NCBI GenBank assembly: GCA_964503275.1
Contig: CAZCZO010000011.1
Location: 34,334 to 98,333, forward strand
DNA from: DASRAP01 sp964503275
GTDB taxonomy: Bacteria > Gemmatimonadota > Gemmatimonadetes > Gemmatimonadales > Gemmatimonadaceae
Direction: 5' to 3'
Length of the DNA stretch: 64,000 nucleotides
Part shown: piece by piece, positions 42,369-51,200 of the stretch
Position numbering within the stretch: position 1 is the stretch's first letter
Layout: each line of letters begins with the position of its first letter
Notes under the pieces: model-generated
The model's database searches: none
What the model saw: only the letters and a program-made list of their open reading frames with translations
What the model was told of the DNA's origin: nothing
Translations under genes and position numbers: made by a program

Positions 42369-43441
42369 GGCGCCGACCGATCTGTGGCGGCGGACTTCGC
42401 GTCGAGGGGTCCCATCAGGGCCGCATAGCGGCTGAGCGAGGTGGTGTGCTCAAGGCCGATGCGCAGCGCGATCGTCAGTGGCAGCGCCAGGAACGCACCA
42501 ACGATACCGAAGGTCCAGCCCCAGAACACCAACGAGACGAGGATGACGATCGGCGACAAGCGCAGTTGCCGCCCGACGATGATCGGGTCGGCCACGTTGC
42601 CGATCGACACGTTCACCACCAAGTACACGGCCGTGAGCGCCAGCGCCGAGCCAGGACCGAGCTGCAGCAGCGCGACCCCGATCGCCGGCAACGCGGCGAT
42701 GACCGACCCGACACTCGGGATGAAGTTCAGCACGAAGGCGAGGAAGCCCCAGAGCAGCGCGAAGTCCACGCCGAGGACCTGCGCACCGATGCCGATCAGC
42801 GTCCCGGTGGTCATCGAGATCACCGTCTTGAGGACCAGGTACCGCTGGATCTCCTTCAGCGTGGCTTCGGCGCCTTCCACCCCGCGCGCGTCCGGGCCCA
42901 GGACCCGCTTCACCTTGCGCGCAAAGGTCGGCGACTCCGCGAGAATGAAGATGAGGTACAGGAAGACCAGGAACACCGTCGTGGCGATCGAGGTCGCCTT
43001 GCGCGCGAGCCGGGCCGCGTAGTCCAGCACCCGCTGCGGTTCCACGAGGTCGGCGCGCAGCGAGGTCCCGATATCCACGCCGTAGAGCAGCAGCTTGGCC
43101 CGCAGCGCCTGCTCCAATTCGATGGCCCGCGAGATGTACACGGGCAACTCCGTGCGCAGCTCGGCCGCCGAGACCAGCAGGATCCCGCCGACCGCCGCCA
43201 CCGCCGCCGCATTGAGCAACACCACGACGAAGATCGCCAATGGCGTGGGGACGCGGAGCCGCCGCAGGCCGTTCACCACGGGCAGGCCCAGCGCGGCGAG
43301 GAAGATCGCCAGCGCCAGCGGCATGAGGATCGGCGCGGCCGCCCGCAGGCCGGCGATGATCACGAAGAGCGCCGCGGTCGCCACCACGCCGCGGACCACC
43401 GGCCCCGAGAGGGCCGTCGAGAGTCGCGCAGGTACCGTCAC
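42365..43441 (-). CDS. AI-2E family transporter (YdiK/PerM-like)
   Basis: From GTG 43441 the product has 358 residues. The helices and the family block FALLWGFLAFVLNFIPSVGSVIAALPA, then VNVSIGNVADPIIVGRQLRLSPIVILVSLVFWGWTFGIVGAFLALPLTIAL, are clear. The family includes AI-2 exporters and Na+(Li+)/H+ antiporters, and the substrate is not predictable. The start GTG forms GTGA with the stop of the truncated ATPase-like frame upstream. The end overlaps the SLC13 start by GTGA. Confidence 0.9.
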   Translation of the reverse strand: MTVPARLSTALSGPVVRGVVATAALFVIIAGLRAAAPILMPLALAIFLAALGLPVVNGLRRLRVPTPLAIFVVVLLNAAAVAAVGGILLVSAAELRTELPVYISRAIELEQALRAKLLLYGVDIGTSLRADLVEPQRVLDYAARLARKATSIATTVFLVFLYLIFILAESPTFARKVKRVLGPDARGVEGAEATLKEIQRYLVLKTVISMTTGTLIGIGAQVLGVDFALLWGFLAFVLNFIPSVGSVIAALPAIGVALLQLGPGSALALTAVYLVVNVSIGNVADPIIVGRQLRLSPIVILVSLVFWGWTFGIVGAFLALPLTIALRIGLEHTTSLSRYAALMGPLDAKSAATDRSAP

Positions 43442-43596
43442 GAGTCCCGCCGGCCCGTCCACGTGGCCGCCCTCAGCACCACCAACTCCATCAACACCAC
43501 CGACGCGAGCCCGAACGGCATCAGCCAATCTTCCAGCGCCAGTGGCGCGACTCCGAGACAGGGATCCAGGACCTGCGAGTACCAAGAGAAGACGAC
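43438..43596 (-). pseudogene. Headless remnant of a probable P-type cation ATPase C-terminus
   Basis: The frame ends at TGA (complement of 43438-43440). It encodes a piece beginning VVFSWYSQVLDPCLGVAPL and continuing ALEDWLMPFGLASVVLMELV. The pattern 'Y-x-x-x-L-x-x-x-L-G-V-x-P-L-x-L-x-D-W-L' followed by a helix ending in M-E-L is what the last membrane helices of Ca2+/Mg2+-type P-ATPases look like. No start codon, phosphorylation (DKTGT) or hinge (GDGxNDxP) motif lies upstream, where phhA now sits. The stop overlaps the AI-2E start as GTGA, so an old operon order is kept. Confidence 0.55.
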
Positions 43597-43637
43597 CGAG
43601 TGCGCCGGTTGGTTGCGCGCGGCCTGCGCGCTCCCGC

Positions 43638-44384
43638 TCAGATCCGCCAGCGCCGCCGCACCGTCGCCACCGCCTCGTAGAGCTGATCGAAGGAGGTCAG
43701 GACGAAGAGCACATCCTGCAGACGGTCGATCGCGAAGGGCTGCGCCAGGACGGCATCGAGGTCGAAGGGGCGCCGATCGCAGCGGGAACCCAACGCATTG
43801 GCCGCATCACCGACCGACGAGATCAACCCGCTGCCGTAGATGCGCAGCGCGCCCCGCTCCTCGATCAGCCCGAACTCGACGGTGAACCAGAACAGCCTGG
43901 CCATCGCCTCCTGCTGCGCCGGCGTCGTGGCCGCGGCGGCGATGGCCCCGAACTGCTGCAAGAAGTCCGCGAAGATGGGATCACTGTGCAGCGGCACATG
44001 CCCGAACACATCGTGGAAGATGTCCGGCTCCGGCAGGTACTCCAGCTGCTCCCGCGTGCGCACGGTGATCGTCGTCGGGAAGCGGCGCTGCGCCAGGCAC
44101 CGGAAGAACTGCGGCGCGGGCAGGAAGCCGCGCACGGGCACGGCGTTCCACCCGGTGCGTGCGTCGAGGCGGGCATTGACCTGCGCCAAGTCCGGCACCC
44201 GCGCCTCATCGAGCCCGATCGCCGCGGCGCCATCGAGGAAGACCCGGCTCGCGGTCTGCTCCAAGTCCGCCATGCGGCGCCGGTACAGCAGGCCCCACAC
44301 CGCGTGCTGTTCATCGGTGTAGGCCGACCAGTCTTGAGTGAGGAACTCGGCGGGAGGCTGCGTGGCGTCGATGGTGTCCAACAT
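43638..44384 (-). CDS. phhA: Phenylalanine 4-monooxygenase (phenylalanine hydroxylase)
   Basis: The 248-residue enzyme converts phenylalanine to tyrosine with tetrahydropterin and O2. It is the short bacterial catalytic domain without an ACT regulatory domain. Iron ligands are His124 and His129 (DIFHDVFGHVPL) and Glu170 (LFWFTVEFGLIEE). It starts at ATG 44384, only 17 bp after the T-tract of a terminator hairpin. Control by attenuation is indicated (see leader entries). No pterin-4a-carbinolamine dehydratase gene is adjacent. Confidence 0.93.
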   Translation of the reverse strand: MLDTIDATQPPAEFLTQDWSAYTDEQHAVWGLLYRRRMADLEQTASRVFLDGAAAIGLDEARVPDLAQVNARLDARTGWNAVPVRGFLPAPQFFRCLAQRRFPTTITVRTREQLEYLPEPDIFHDVFGHVPLHSDPIFADFLQQFGAIAAAATTPAQQEAMARLFWFTVEFGLIEERGALRIYGSGLISSVGDAANALGSRCDRRPFDLDAVLAQPFAIDRLQDVLFVLTSFDQLYEAVATVRRRWRI

Positions 44385-44400
44385 GGTCTTGGGGATGGGG

Positions 44401-44439
44401 GAAACAAAAAACGGACCCGTGGAAGTTCCACGGGTCCGT
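44401..44439 (-). terminator. Intrinsic terminator (attenuator) in the phhA leader
   Basis: On the minus strand, ACGGACCCGTGGAA, one central base and TTCCACGGGTCCGT (44439 to 44411) form a perfect 14-bp inverted repeat. TTTTTTGTTTC follows (44411-44401). It lies upstream of the phhA ATG, so it can only act as an attenuator for phhA. The 5' arm also contains CCCGTGG (44434-44428), complementary to CCACGGG in the leader ORF (44493-44487), giving a competing antiterminator. Confidence 0.8.
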
Positions 44440-44461
44440 GTACAGAGAAGGCGCGCGCTCG

Positions 44462-44548
44462 CTAGAACGCCACAGCTCTCCCGCGGCCCGTGGGGCGGGT
44501 CGCGCGATACCAATACCAGGCGGTGGTCGAGAGAGCGAACGAGCGCAT
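44462..44548 (-). CDS. phhA leader peptide with Trp-Tyr-Trp-Tyr control codons
   Basis: This 28-codon ORF runs from ATG 44548 to TAG 44464-44462, ahead of the attenuator. Its N-terminus is MRSFALSTTAWYWYRAT. Residues 11-14 are W-Y-W-Y (TGG TAT TGG TAT, complement of 44507-44518). Two adjacent Trp-Tyr pairs in 28 codons are rare by chance. Region 2 (CCACGGG, 44493-44487) begins 14 nt after the last Tyr codon, where a ribosome stalled on the Tyr/Trp codons would leave it free to pair with the terminator 5' arm. No Shine-Dalgarno is present, as expected if the transcript begins at the ATG. Confidence 0.75.
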   Translation of the reverse strand: MRSFALSTTAWYWYRATRPTGRGRAVAF

Positions 44549-44554
44549 GAAGGG

Positions 44555-44584
44555 AAGATGGTCAGCGGTGCCCGCTGCTGTCAA
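44555..44584 (-). promoter_or_regulatory. Promoter of the phhA leader (leaderless)
   Basis: TTGACA (complement of 44579-44584, consensus -35), an 18-bp spacer and CATCTT (complement of 44555-44560). The leader ATG at 44548 lies 6 nt beyond, so +1 would be the A of the ATG or one base before it. Confidence 0.65.
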
Positions 44585-44673
44585 TCGCTGCGACCGTATC
44601 GTGACCTGCCACACAGCCGCCGCCGTCCCGACCCTGCTAACTTTTGGGTTCCACGCTCACCCCCGAGACTCCG

Positions 44674-45576
44674 ATGCGTCGTCCTGCCTTGCTCCTGCCC
44701 GCCGTCGTGCTCGCGACCGCGACCTTTGCCACCCGCGCCGACGCCCAGATCATGCGCGCCATCCAACGCAAGGCGGCGGACGCGGTCGCGCAAAAGGCCG
44801 AAGCCAAGCTCGATGCAAAGATCGAGCAGATGGCCGAGAAGGCCGTCAACGGTTCGTACGACGCGCTGTTCGGCGGCATCGAGTCCGGGGCCAGCGGCAT
44901 GATGAAGCTCCCCGGCGATGCCAAGACGGCCGAACGCTACTCGTTCTCGATCGTGAGCACGATGACCCTCTCGAGCATCAACGCGTCGGGCAAGGAAGAG
45001 GGCGTCGCAACGATGAAGATGCACTTCAACCCCGCCGAGGCCTACACGGCGACGCAGGTGATCTCGCAGGACCTCAAGGACGCCGGCGGCAACGCCACCG
45101 TGATCTTCGACCTGGAGCACGAGGCCATGGTCATGTTGATGGAGGCCGAGGGCACCAAGTTCTCCATGGCCTATGGCTGGAAGGAGGCCGCGGCCGCCGC
45201 AGAGAAGGCCGCCGCGAAGGATGAGGTCAACTGGGAGGAGGCCGAGAGCTGGAAGACCTGGACGCGTATCGGCACGCGGACCATCGCGGGCTACAGCGCC
45301 ACCGGCTACCGCAGCACCGACGGCGAGTCCACGGTCGAGATGTGGGTGACACGCGATGCGGCGCTCGGCGGTGCGAGCCTGTTCGGCGTGAATGGTGGCC
45401 TCAAGCAGATGCGCGGCAAGCTGCCCGAGGAGTACCCCACCGGCATGCTGCTCGAAATGACCGCGAAGGACGCGAAGGGCAATACGAGCCGCATGGTCAC
45501 GACGAACATCGACACGCGGGCGTCGGTGCGCTTCACGATGTCGGACTATCCGCGCATGGGGATGGGGGCGAAGTAG
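44674..45576 (+). CDS. Secreted DUF4412-like protein
   Basis: The 300-residue product has a signal peptide (LLLPAVVLATATFATRADA). An Ala/Lys-rich helix (AIQRKAADAVAQKAEAKLDA) follows, then beta-rich YSFSIVSTMTLSSIN, GNATVIFDLEHEAMVMLME, TWTRIGTRTIAGYSATGYR and STVEMWVTRDAALG. The block T-I-A-G-Y-x-A-x-x-Y-x-x-x-D-G and V-E-M-W-V-T-x-D matches the DUF4412 type. Function is unknown. It is divergent from the phhA leader; the 125 bp between hold the phhA promoter. ATG 44674 is preferred over an upstream ATG-less frame because the signal peptide starts there. Confidence 0.7.
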   Translation: MRRPALLLPAVVLATATFATRADAQIMRAIQRKAADAVAQKAEAKLDAKIEQMAEKAVNGSYDALFGGIESGASGMMKLPGDAKTAERYSFSIVSTMTLSSINASGKEEGVATMKMHFNPAEAYTATQVISQDLKDAGGNATVIFDLEHEAMVMLMEAEGTKFSMAYGWKEAAAAAEKAAAKDEVNWEEAESWKTWTRIGTRTIAGYSATGYRSTDGESTVEMWVTRDAALGGASLFGVNGGLKQMRGKLPEEYPTGMLLEMTAKDAKGNTSRMVTTNIDTRASVRFTMSDYPRMGMGAK

Positions 45577-45587
45577 GGGGGGGGGGG
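45576..45587. repeat. 12-G homopolymer after the DUF4412-like stop
   Basis: Twelve G residues start at the last base of the TAG stop (45574-45576). The following ~165 bp are C-rich (runs such as CCCCGCTCGCCC) and show no gene, ending at the AT-rich efflux promoter. Such a run is prone to slippage or assembly error. Confidence 0.8.
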
Positions 45588-45756
45588 CGCAATCGGAGCC
45601 GTTGGGCTCCGCATGCGCATCGAGGTCGCCCCACCCGACTGAGCCACCAAGCGCTCCCACTCGCCAAACCGCGCTCCAGTCCGAGCCCCCCGCTCGCCCC
45701 GCACGCGCCCCCGCTCGCCCACCCCACGCCCCCGGCGCCCACCCGCACCGGGGGCC

Positions 45757-45789
45757 TTGCATTTCCCTAGTTATAACTATATAGTTATA
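45757..45789 (+). promoter_or_regulatory. Efflux-operon promoter with overlapping palindromic operator
   Basis: TTGCAT (45757-45762), a 17-bp spacer and TATAGT (45780-45785) form a near-consensus promoter. An 18-bp perfect palindrome, TATAACTATATAGTTATA (45772-45789), covers the -10. A second palindrome, TAGTTATAACTA (45768-45779), overlaps it, so TAGTTATA occurs twice. The AT island stands out in a GC-rich background. The ArsR protein at the end of the operon is the natural ligand (inference). Confidence 0.7.
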
Positions 45790-45820
45790 TATCAACATCT
45801 ACACGAACCGACCGCGACCC

Positions 45821-47194
45821 ATGCGACTCCGTTCCACGCACCACACCCTCGCCATCGCCCTGACCGCCGCCAGCACCGCCCTCGCGGTGCCCACGCTCAG
45901 TGCGCAACGCCTCGCCCTCGGCGAGGCCCTGGCCCGCGCCGACGCCGGCGCCTACGCCAACCGCGCGCACAGCGCCATGGCCGACGCCGCACGCGCGACC
46001 GCCAAGCTGCCGCTCAAGGGCATCCTCCCCTCGCTCCGCACCGAGGCGGGACTCATCCACACCACCGACCCCATTGGGGCCTTCGGCACCACGCTGCGTC
46101 AGCGCCGCATCACGCAGCAGGACTTCGATCCTGCCCGCCTCAACTTCCCCGAGACCGCCCGCAACGTGGTGGGCGCGCTGGTGGCCGAGGTCCCGCTGTT
46201 CAACGCGGACGCCTGGGCCGGGCGCAGCGCCGCGTCGCGCGCCAGCGACGCCGCGAGTGCCACCGCCGACTGGACGCGCCTGACCACCCGCACCGATGTG
46301 GTGCGCGCCTACTTCGGGAGCACGCTCGCGGCCGAGGTCGTCGCCACCTACGACGCCGGGGTCGCCGCCGCCCAGCGCCACGTGCGGCAGGCGCAGAGCA
46401 TGGCCGAGCAAGGCCTCGTCACGCCGGCTGACGCGCTGCTCGCGCAGGTGAAGGCCGGCGAGGTCGAGACCGGTCTCCTGAAGGCGCAGGGCGATGCCGA
46501 CGATACGCGCCGCGGCCTCGCCACGCTGCTCGGTCTGCCGGATCTCGACGCGACGCCGACGCTGGGCCTGCCGTCCTCCGACCGTGTGCGCGAGGTGGTG
46601 GCGCTGCTGCGCGATGGTGCGGCGAGCAGCACTCGCGCCGATCTCGTGGCCGCCGAGCGCCAGCGCGCCGCCGCGGAGGCCGATGCGCGCCGCGCACAGG
46701 GGCTCTTCCTGCCGCGCATCAATGCCTTCGCCCGCTACGACTGGAACGACCCGCGCCGCGCCTTCGGCGGTGAGCACAACTGGACCGCCGGCGTCATGGC
46801 AACGTGGTCCGTGTTCGGGGGCGGCAGTGAGCTGGCTGAGTCGCAGGTGGCCACCAGCCGCCGCCGCGCCGCCGACGCCATGGCCGATGGGGCCGCAGTA
46901 CAAGCCGCGCTCGAGACCGCCCGCAGCAGCACCGCACTCGACGTCGCGCTGGCCCGCCTGACCATCGCCGACCGAGGCGTGCAGCAGGCCACCGACGCCG
47001 CGCGCATCGTCGCCCGCCGCTACGCCGGCGGGTTGGCCACCATCGTCGAGCTCTTCGATGCCACGGCGATGGAGACCCAGACCAAGCTCCACGCCAGTGC
47101 GGCGCGCTACGACGCGCTGGTCGCGCTGGCCCAGCACCTCCAGGCCACCGGGCGCGATCCCGGGGCCCTCCGACTCCTCGACTCCGACCGCTGA
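45821..47194 (+). CDS. TolC-family outer-membrane efflux protein
   Basis: The 457-residue product has a signal peptide (TAASTALAVPTLSAQ) and two repeated TolC halves of long helices with short strands (ALARADAGAYANRAHSAMADAARATAKLPLKGILPSLRTEAG; AARIVARRYAGGLATIVELFDATAMETQTKLH). The A-R-R-Y-x-x-G-x-x-x-x-V-E-L motif is typical of OEP repeats. It forms the outer-membrane channel for the RND pump encoded downstream. It is first in the operon and lies just after the palindromic operator. Confidence 0.9.
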   Translation: MRLRSTHHTLAIALTAASTALAVPTLSAQRLALGEALARADAGAYANRAHSAMADAARATAKLPLKGILPSLRTEAGLIHTTDPIGAFGTTLRQRRITQQDFDPARLNFPETARNVVGALVAEVPLFNADAWAGRSAASRASDAASATADWTRLTTRTDVVRAYFGSTLAAEVVATYDAGVAAAQRHVRQAQSMAEQGLVTPADALLAQVKAGEVETGLLKAQGDADDTRRGLATLLGLPDLDATPTLGLPSSDRVREVVALLRDGAASSTRADLVAAERQRAAAEADARRAQGLFLPRINAFARYDWNDPRRAFGGEHNWTAGVMATWSVFGGGSELAESQVATSRRRAADAMADGAAVQAALETARSSTALDVALARLTIADRGVQQATDAARIVARRYAGGLATIVELFDATAMETQTKLHASAARYDALVALAQHLQATGRDPGALRLLDSDR

Positions 47195-47204
47195 TCTCCG
47201 CGAG

Positions 47205-48269
47205 ATGCCGACCATGAAGCCCTTCGTCACTGGTTCCCTGCTCCTCACGCTGGTCACGGCGGCCGCCTGCGCCCCCGAGACCGCACCCGCCGACGCCGCG
47301 CCCGCGCCCCAGGGCCAGGGCACGCCGCTCGTGCTCGCCGACACCACCCTGCCCATCCCCATCGCCGTGAGCGCCGTCGCGCAGCCCGTGCAGACGGCCA
47401 CGCTCAGCACCAAGGTGATGGGCGCCGTGACCGCCGTGCTGGTGCAGGCCGGCGACCGCGTCAGCGCCGGCCAGCCGCTGCTGCGCCTCGATGCCCGCGA
47501 CCTCAGCGCCAAGCGCGTGCAGGTGGAGGCATCGATCGCCGCCGCCGAAGCGATGCAGCGCGAGGCCGAACTGATGGCCGGCCGTATGCGCGCGCTCTAC
47601 GCCGACAGTGCGGCGCCCAAGGCACAACTCGATGCGGCCGAGGCGGGACTGGCCCGCGCCACCGCCGGCCTGCGCGCCGCGCGCGCGGGGCTCGATGAGC
47701 TCAGCGCCATCGAGTCGTATGCGACGATCACCGCGCCCTTCAGCGGCGTGGTCACGCAGCGCTTCGTCGATGTGGGCGCACTGGCCGCACCCGGTGCGCC
47801 GTTGCTCACGGTCGAGGACCACAGCCGACTGCGCGTCAGCGCCACCACCACGGCCGATGTCGCGAAGGGCCTGCGCAGCGGCACCACGCTCGACGCCACC
47901 ATCGAAGGCGTGACCGTGCCAGCGACTGTGGAGGGTGTGGCGCCCGCGCCTGGCCGTTCGCTGACGGTGATCAACGCGATGGTCAGCAATCGCGACGGTG
48001 CGCTGGTGCCTGGCGGCGTCGCCACGCTGGCCGTGCCCGGTACCGCGCAGCGCGTGCTGTTGGTGCCCGAGGCGGCCATCCGTCGCGAGGGCGACCTCAC
48101 CGGCGTGACGCTGCGTGGCAGCAACGGCGACGTGACGCGCTGGATCACGGTGGGTCGCCCCGTCGGCGCGCAGCGTGAGGTGCTGAGCGGACTGCGCGCC
48201 GGTGAGACCGTGCTGATCCCCACGGGCGCGCCCTCGGTGTCGCCTGCCACCACCTCGGCCGGGAACTGA
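47205..48269 (+). CDS. RND efflux periplasmic adaptor (HlyD/MFP), lipoprotein
   Basis: The product has 354 residues from ATG 47205 (ATG 47214 is an alternative). A lipobox (LVTAAAC) anchors it to the inner membrane. It has a biotinyl-lipoyl half (KVMGAVTAVLVQAGDRVSAGQPLLRLDARDL), a helical hairpin (SIAAAEAMQREAELMAGRMRALYADSAAPK), the second half (YATITAPFSGVVTQRFVDVGALAAPGAPLLTVED) and a C-terminal beta-barrel and membrane-proximal domain. It links the RND pump to TolC. Its stop is 2 bp before the pump ATG. No metal-binding Met/Cys/His cluster is seen. Confidence 0.9.
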   Translation: MPTMKPFVTGSLLLTLVTAAACAPETAPADAAPAPQGQGTPLVLADTTLPIPIAVSAVAQPVQTATLSTKVMGAVTAVLVQAGDRVSAGQPLLRLDARDLSAKRVQVEASIAAAEAMQREAELMAGRMRALYADSAAPKAQLDAAEAGLARATAGLRAARAGLDELSAIESYATITAPFSGVVTQRFVDVGALAAPGAPLLTVEDHSRLRVSATTTADVAKGLRSGTTLDATIEGVTVPATVEGVAPAPGRSLTVINAMVSNRDGALVPGGVATLAVPGTAQRVLLVPEAAIRREGDLTGVTLRGSNGDVTRWITVGRPVGAQREVLSGLRAGETVLIPTGAPSVSPATTSAGN

Positions 48270-48271
48270 TC

Positions 48272-51200
48272 ATGGGCATCGCTGGCAAGATCGCCAAGGC
48301 CTTCCTGCAATCGAAGCTCACGCCGCTGGTGACCATCGCGTCGCTGGCCGTGGGGTTGATCGGGATGCTGGCCACGCCTCGGGAAGAGGAGCCGCAGATC
48401 TCCGTCCCGATGATCGACGTGATGATGGCCCTCCCCGGGGCCGGCGCCGCCGAGGTCGAGAACCTCGTCACGCGCCCGTTGGAGCGCCGCATGTGGGAGA
48501 TCGGCGGCGTCGACAACGTGTACAGCATGACCGGTGAGGGCTACGCGCTGGTCACCGTCCGCTTCGCGGTGGGCGAGGATCAGGAGCGCTCCATCACCAA
48601 GGTGCAGGCCAAGCTGATGGCCGGCATGGACCAGGCCCCCACGGGCGCCATGCCACCGCTGGTCAAGGCGCACAGCATCGACGACGTGCCGACCATGACG
48701 CTCACGCTCTCGTCGGCGCAGTACACGTCCAATGAGCTGCGCAAGCTGGCCGTGCACCTCGAGGATGAGATCCGCACGGTGGAGAACGTCGCCTCGACCT
48801 TCGTGACCGGCGGCAGCCCGGCGCGCATCGAGGTCACGCTGGACCCGGCCCGCCTCGCGGCCCGCGGCATCGCCCCGGGCATGGTGGCCCAAGCCCTGCG
48901 CGGCGCCAACCAGCGCCTGCAGGCCGGCGAGTTCGCCGCCGCCGACAGCGTCCTGCTCGTCGAAGTCGGCGCCGTCCTCGCCTCGGCGTCCGATGTGAGC
49001 AACGTGGTGGTGCACAGCATGAACGGCCGCCCGGTCTTCGTGCGCGACGTGGCGACTGTCGAGGAGGGCTATGGCGACCCGACATCGTACGTGTCGCACA
49101 CCACTGGCGTGGGCCAGAGTGCTGCGGCGGTGACGATCAGCGTGGCCAAGCGCCCCGGCGCCAATGCCACGGTCGTGACGCACGCCGTGGCCGAGCGGGT
49201 GGAGCAGGCCAAGGCGCGGCTGCTGCCGGAGGAAGTTGCTCTCACGGTAACGCGCGACTACGGCGAGACGGCCGCGGAGAAGGCCGACGAGCTGATCCTG
49301 CACCTGCTGATCGCCACCCTCTCGGTGACCATCCTGGTGGGCCTGTTCCTGGGCTGGCGCGAGGCGCTGGTCGTGCTGGTGGCCGTGCCCGTCACGCTCG
49401 CACTCACGTTGTTCGTCTACTACGCGCTGGGCTACACGCTCAACCGCATCACGCTGTTCGCGCTCATCTTCTCGATCGGCATCCTCGTGGACGACGCCAT
49501 CGTCGTCGTCGAGAACATGTACCGCCACATGAGCCGCGGCGACACCACGCCCGAGGTCGCAGCCGTCGAGGGCGTGGACGAGGTGGGCAACCCCACCATT
49601 CTGGCCACGCTGACGGTGATCGCAGCGATCCTGCCCATGGCCTTCGTCAGTGGGATGATGGGCCCCTACATGCGGCCCATCCCCGTGGGCGCGTCCGTGG
49701 CCATGCTGGCGTCGCTGGCCGTGGCCTTCGTGATCACGCCCTGGATCGGCCTCAAGCTGCTGCGCGGTCATGTGGTCAAGCACGCGGCGGCGGGCGGCGG
49801 CGCACCGGGCGCCGTCCTGGACCGCGCCCACGAGCCAGAGGAAGGCGGCCGCTTCGGGGTGTTCTACGGCAAGCTCATGCGGCCGCTCATCGCGCAACGT
49901 GGCAAGCGGAACACGTTTTACGCCCTCACGCTGCTGTTGCTCTTCGCGTCCATGGCGCTGGTGGCCGTGCGGCTGGTGCAGGTCAAGATGCTGCCCTTCG
50001 ACAACAAGTCGGAGTTCCAGGTCATCGCCGACCTGCCAGAAGGCACGACGCTCGAGACCAGCCAGGCGCTGGGCGACGCGCTGAGCGCCTACCTGCACAC
50101 GGTGCCCGAGGTGGTCTCCACCGAGGTGTACGCCGGCGTGGCCGCGCCCTTCAACTTCAACGGCCTGGTGCGGCACTACTTCCTGCGCCGCGGCGCCAAC
50201 GTGGTCGACGTGCAGGTGAACCTCGCGGCCAAGCACGACCGCAAGCGGCAGAGCCACGCCATCGCGGTGGCCGTGCGCCCCGGGCTGGACTCGATCGGCC
50301 GCCACTTCGGCGCGTCGATCAAGGTGGCCGAGATCCCGCCGGGCCCGCCGGTCATGAGCACGTTGGTCGCCGAGGTCTATGGCAAGGACGATGCGCAGCG
50401 CTTGGCCGCGGCCGTCGCGGTCAAGCAAGTGTTCGAGCAGACGGAGGGCGTGGTGGACGTGGACTGGACCGTCGAGGCCGCGCAGGGCAAGTGGCGCTTC
50501 GTGGTGGACCGCGTGACCGCGGCGCAGGCCGGTGCCGGCGTGGAGCAGGTGGTGCAGACCGTGTACCTCGCGCTCTCCGGCGCAGCGGTGGGCACGGCCG
50601 TGCGTCCCTTGGCGAAGGAGCCCGTGACCATCGTGCCGCGGCTGGCCCTGGCGGATCGCTCGTCGGTGGAGGCGCTGTTGGCCACGCCCATCGCGACGGC
50701 GACGGGGCCGCAGCCGCTGGGCCGCTTCGTGAAGGTGGAAGAAGGCACACGCGAGGGCCTGCGCGTGCGCAAGGACCTGCGCCCCACGATCTACGTCACC
50801 GCCGACGTGGCCGGCAGCATCGAGGCGCCGGTGTACGCCATCCTCGCGATGAACGCGGCGCTGGATACCGTGCGCGTGGACGGTGAACCCATCGCCATCT
50901 ACAACGCCTCGGCGCCGGACCGATTGGACGAACTCGCCATCAAGTGGGACGGCGAGTGGCAGGTGACGATCGAGGTGTTCCGGGATCTGGGCCTGGCCTT
51001 CGCCATCGTGCTGCTGCTGATCTACGTGCTGGTGGTGGGCTGGTTCAAGAGCTTCACCATCCCGCTCGTGATCATGGCGCCCATCCCGCTGACGCTGGTG
51101 GGCATCCTGCCGGGCCACGCGCTGACCGGGGCGTTCTTCACGGCCACGTCGATGATCGGCATGATCGCACTGGCCGGCATCATCGTGCGCAACTCCATCC

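Noticed and set aside
44401..44580. A T-box or other tRNA-sensing riboswitch in the phhA leader
   Set aside because: The conserved T-box sequence (GGGTGGNACCGCG) is not found. The leader ORF with Trp/Tyr codons explains the arrangement better.
47597..51118. A 1173-residue open frame on the minus strand opposite the RND pump
   Set aside because: His/Arg/Gln-rich composition with no recognisable fold; it mirrors the codon bias of the efflux genes.
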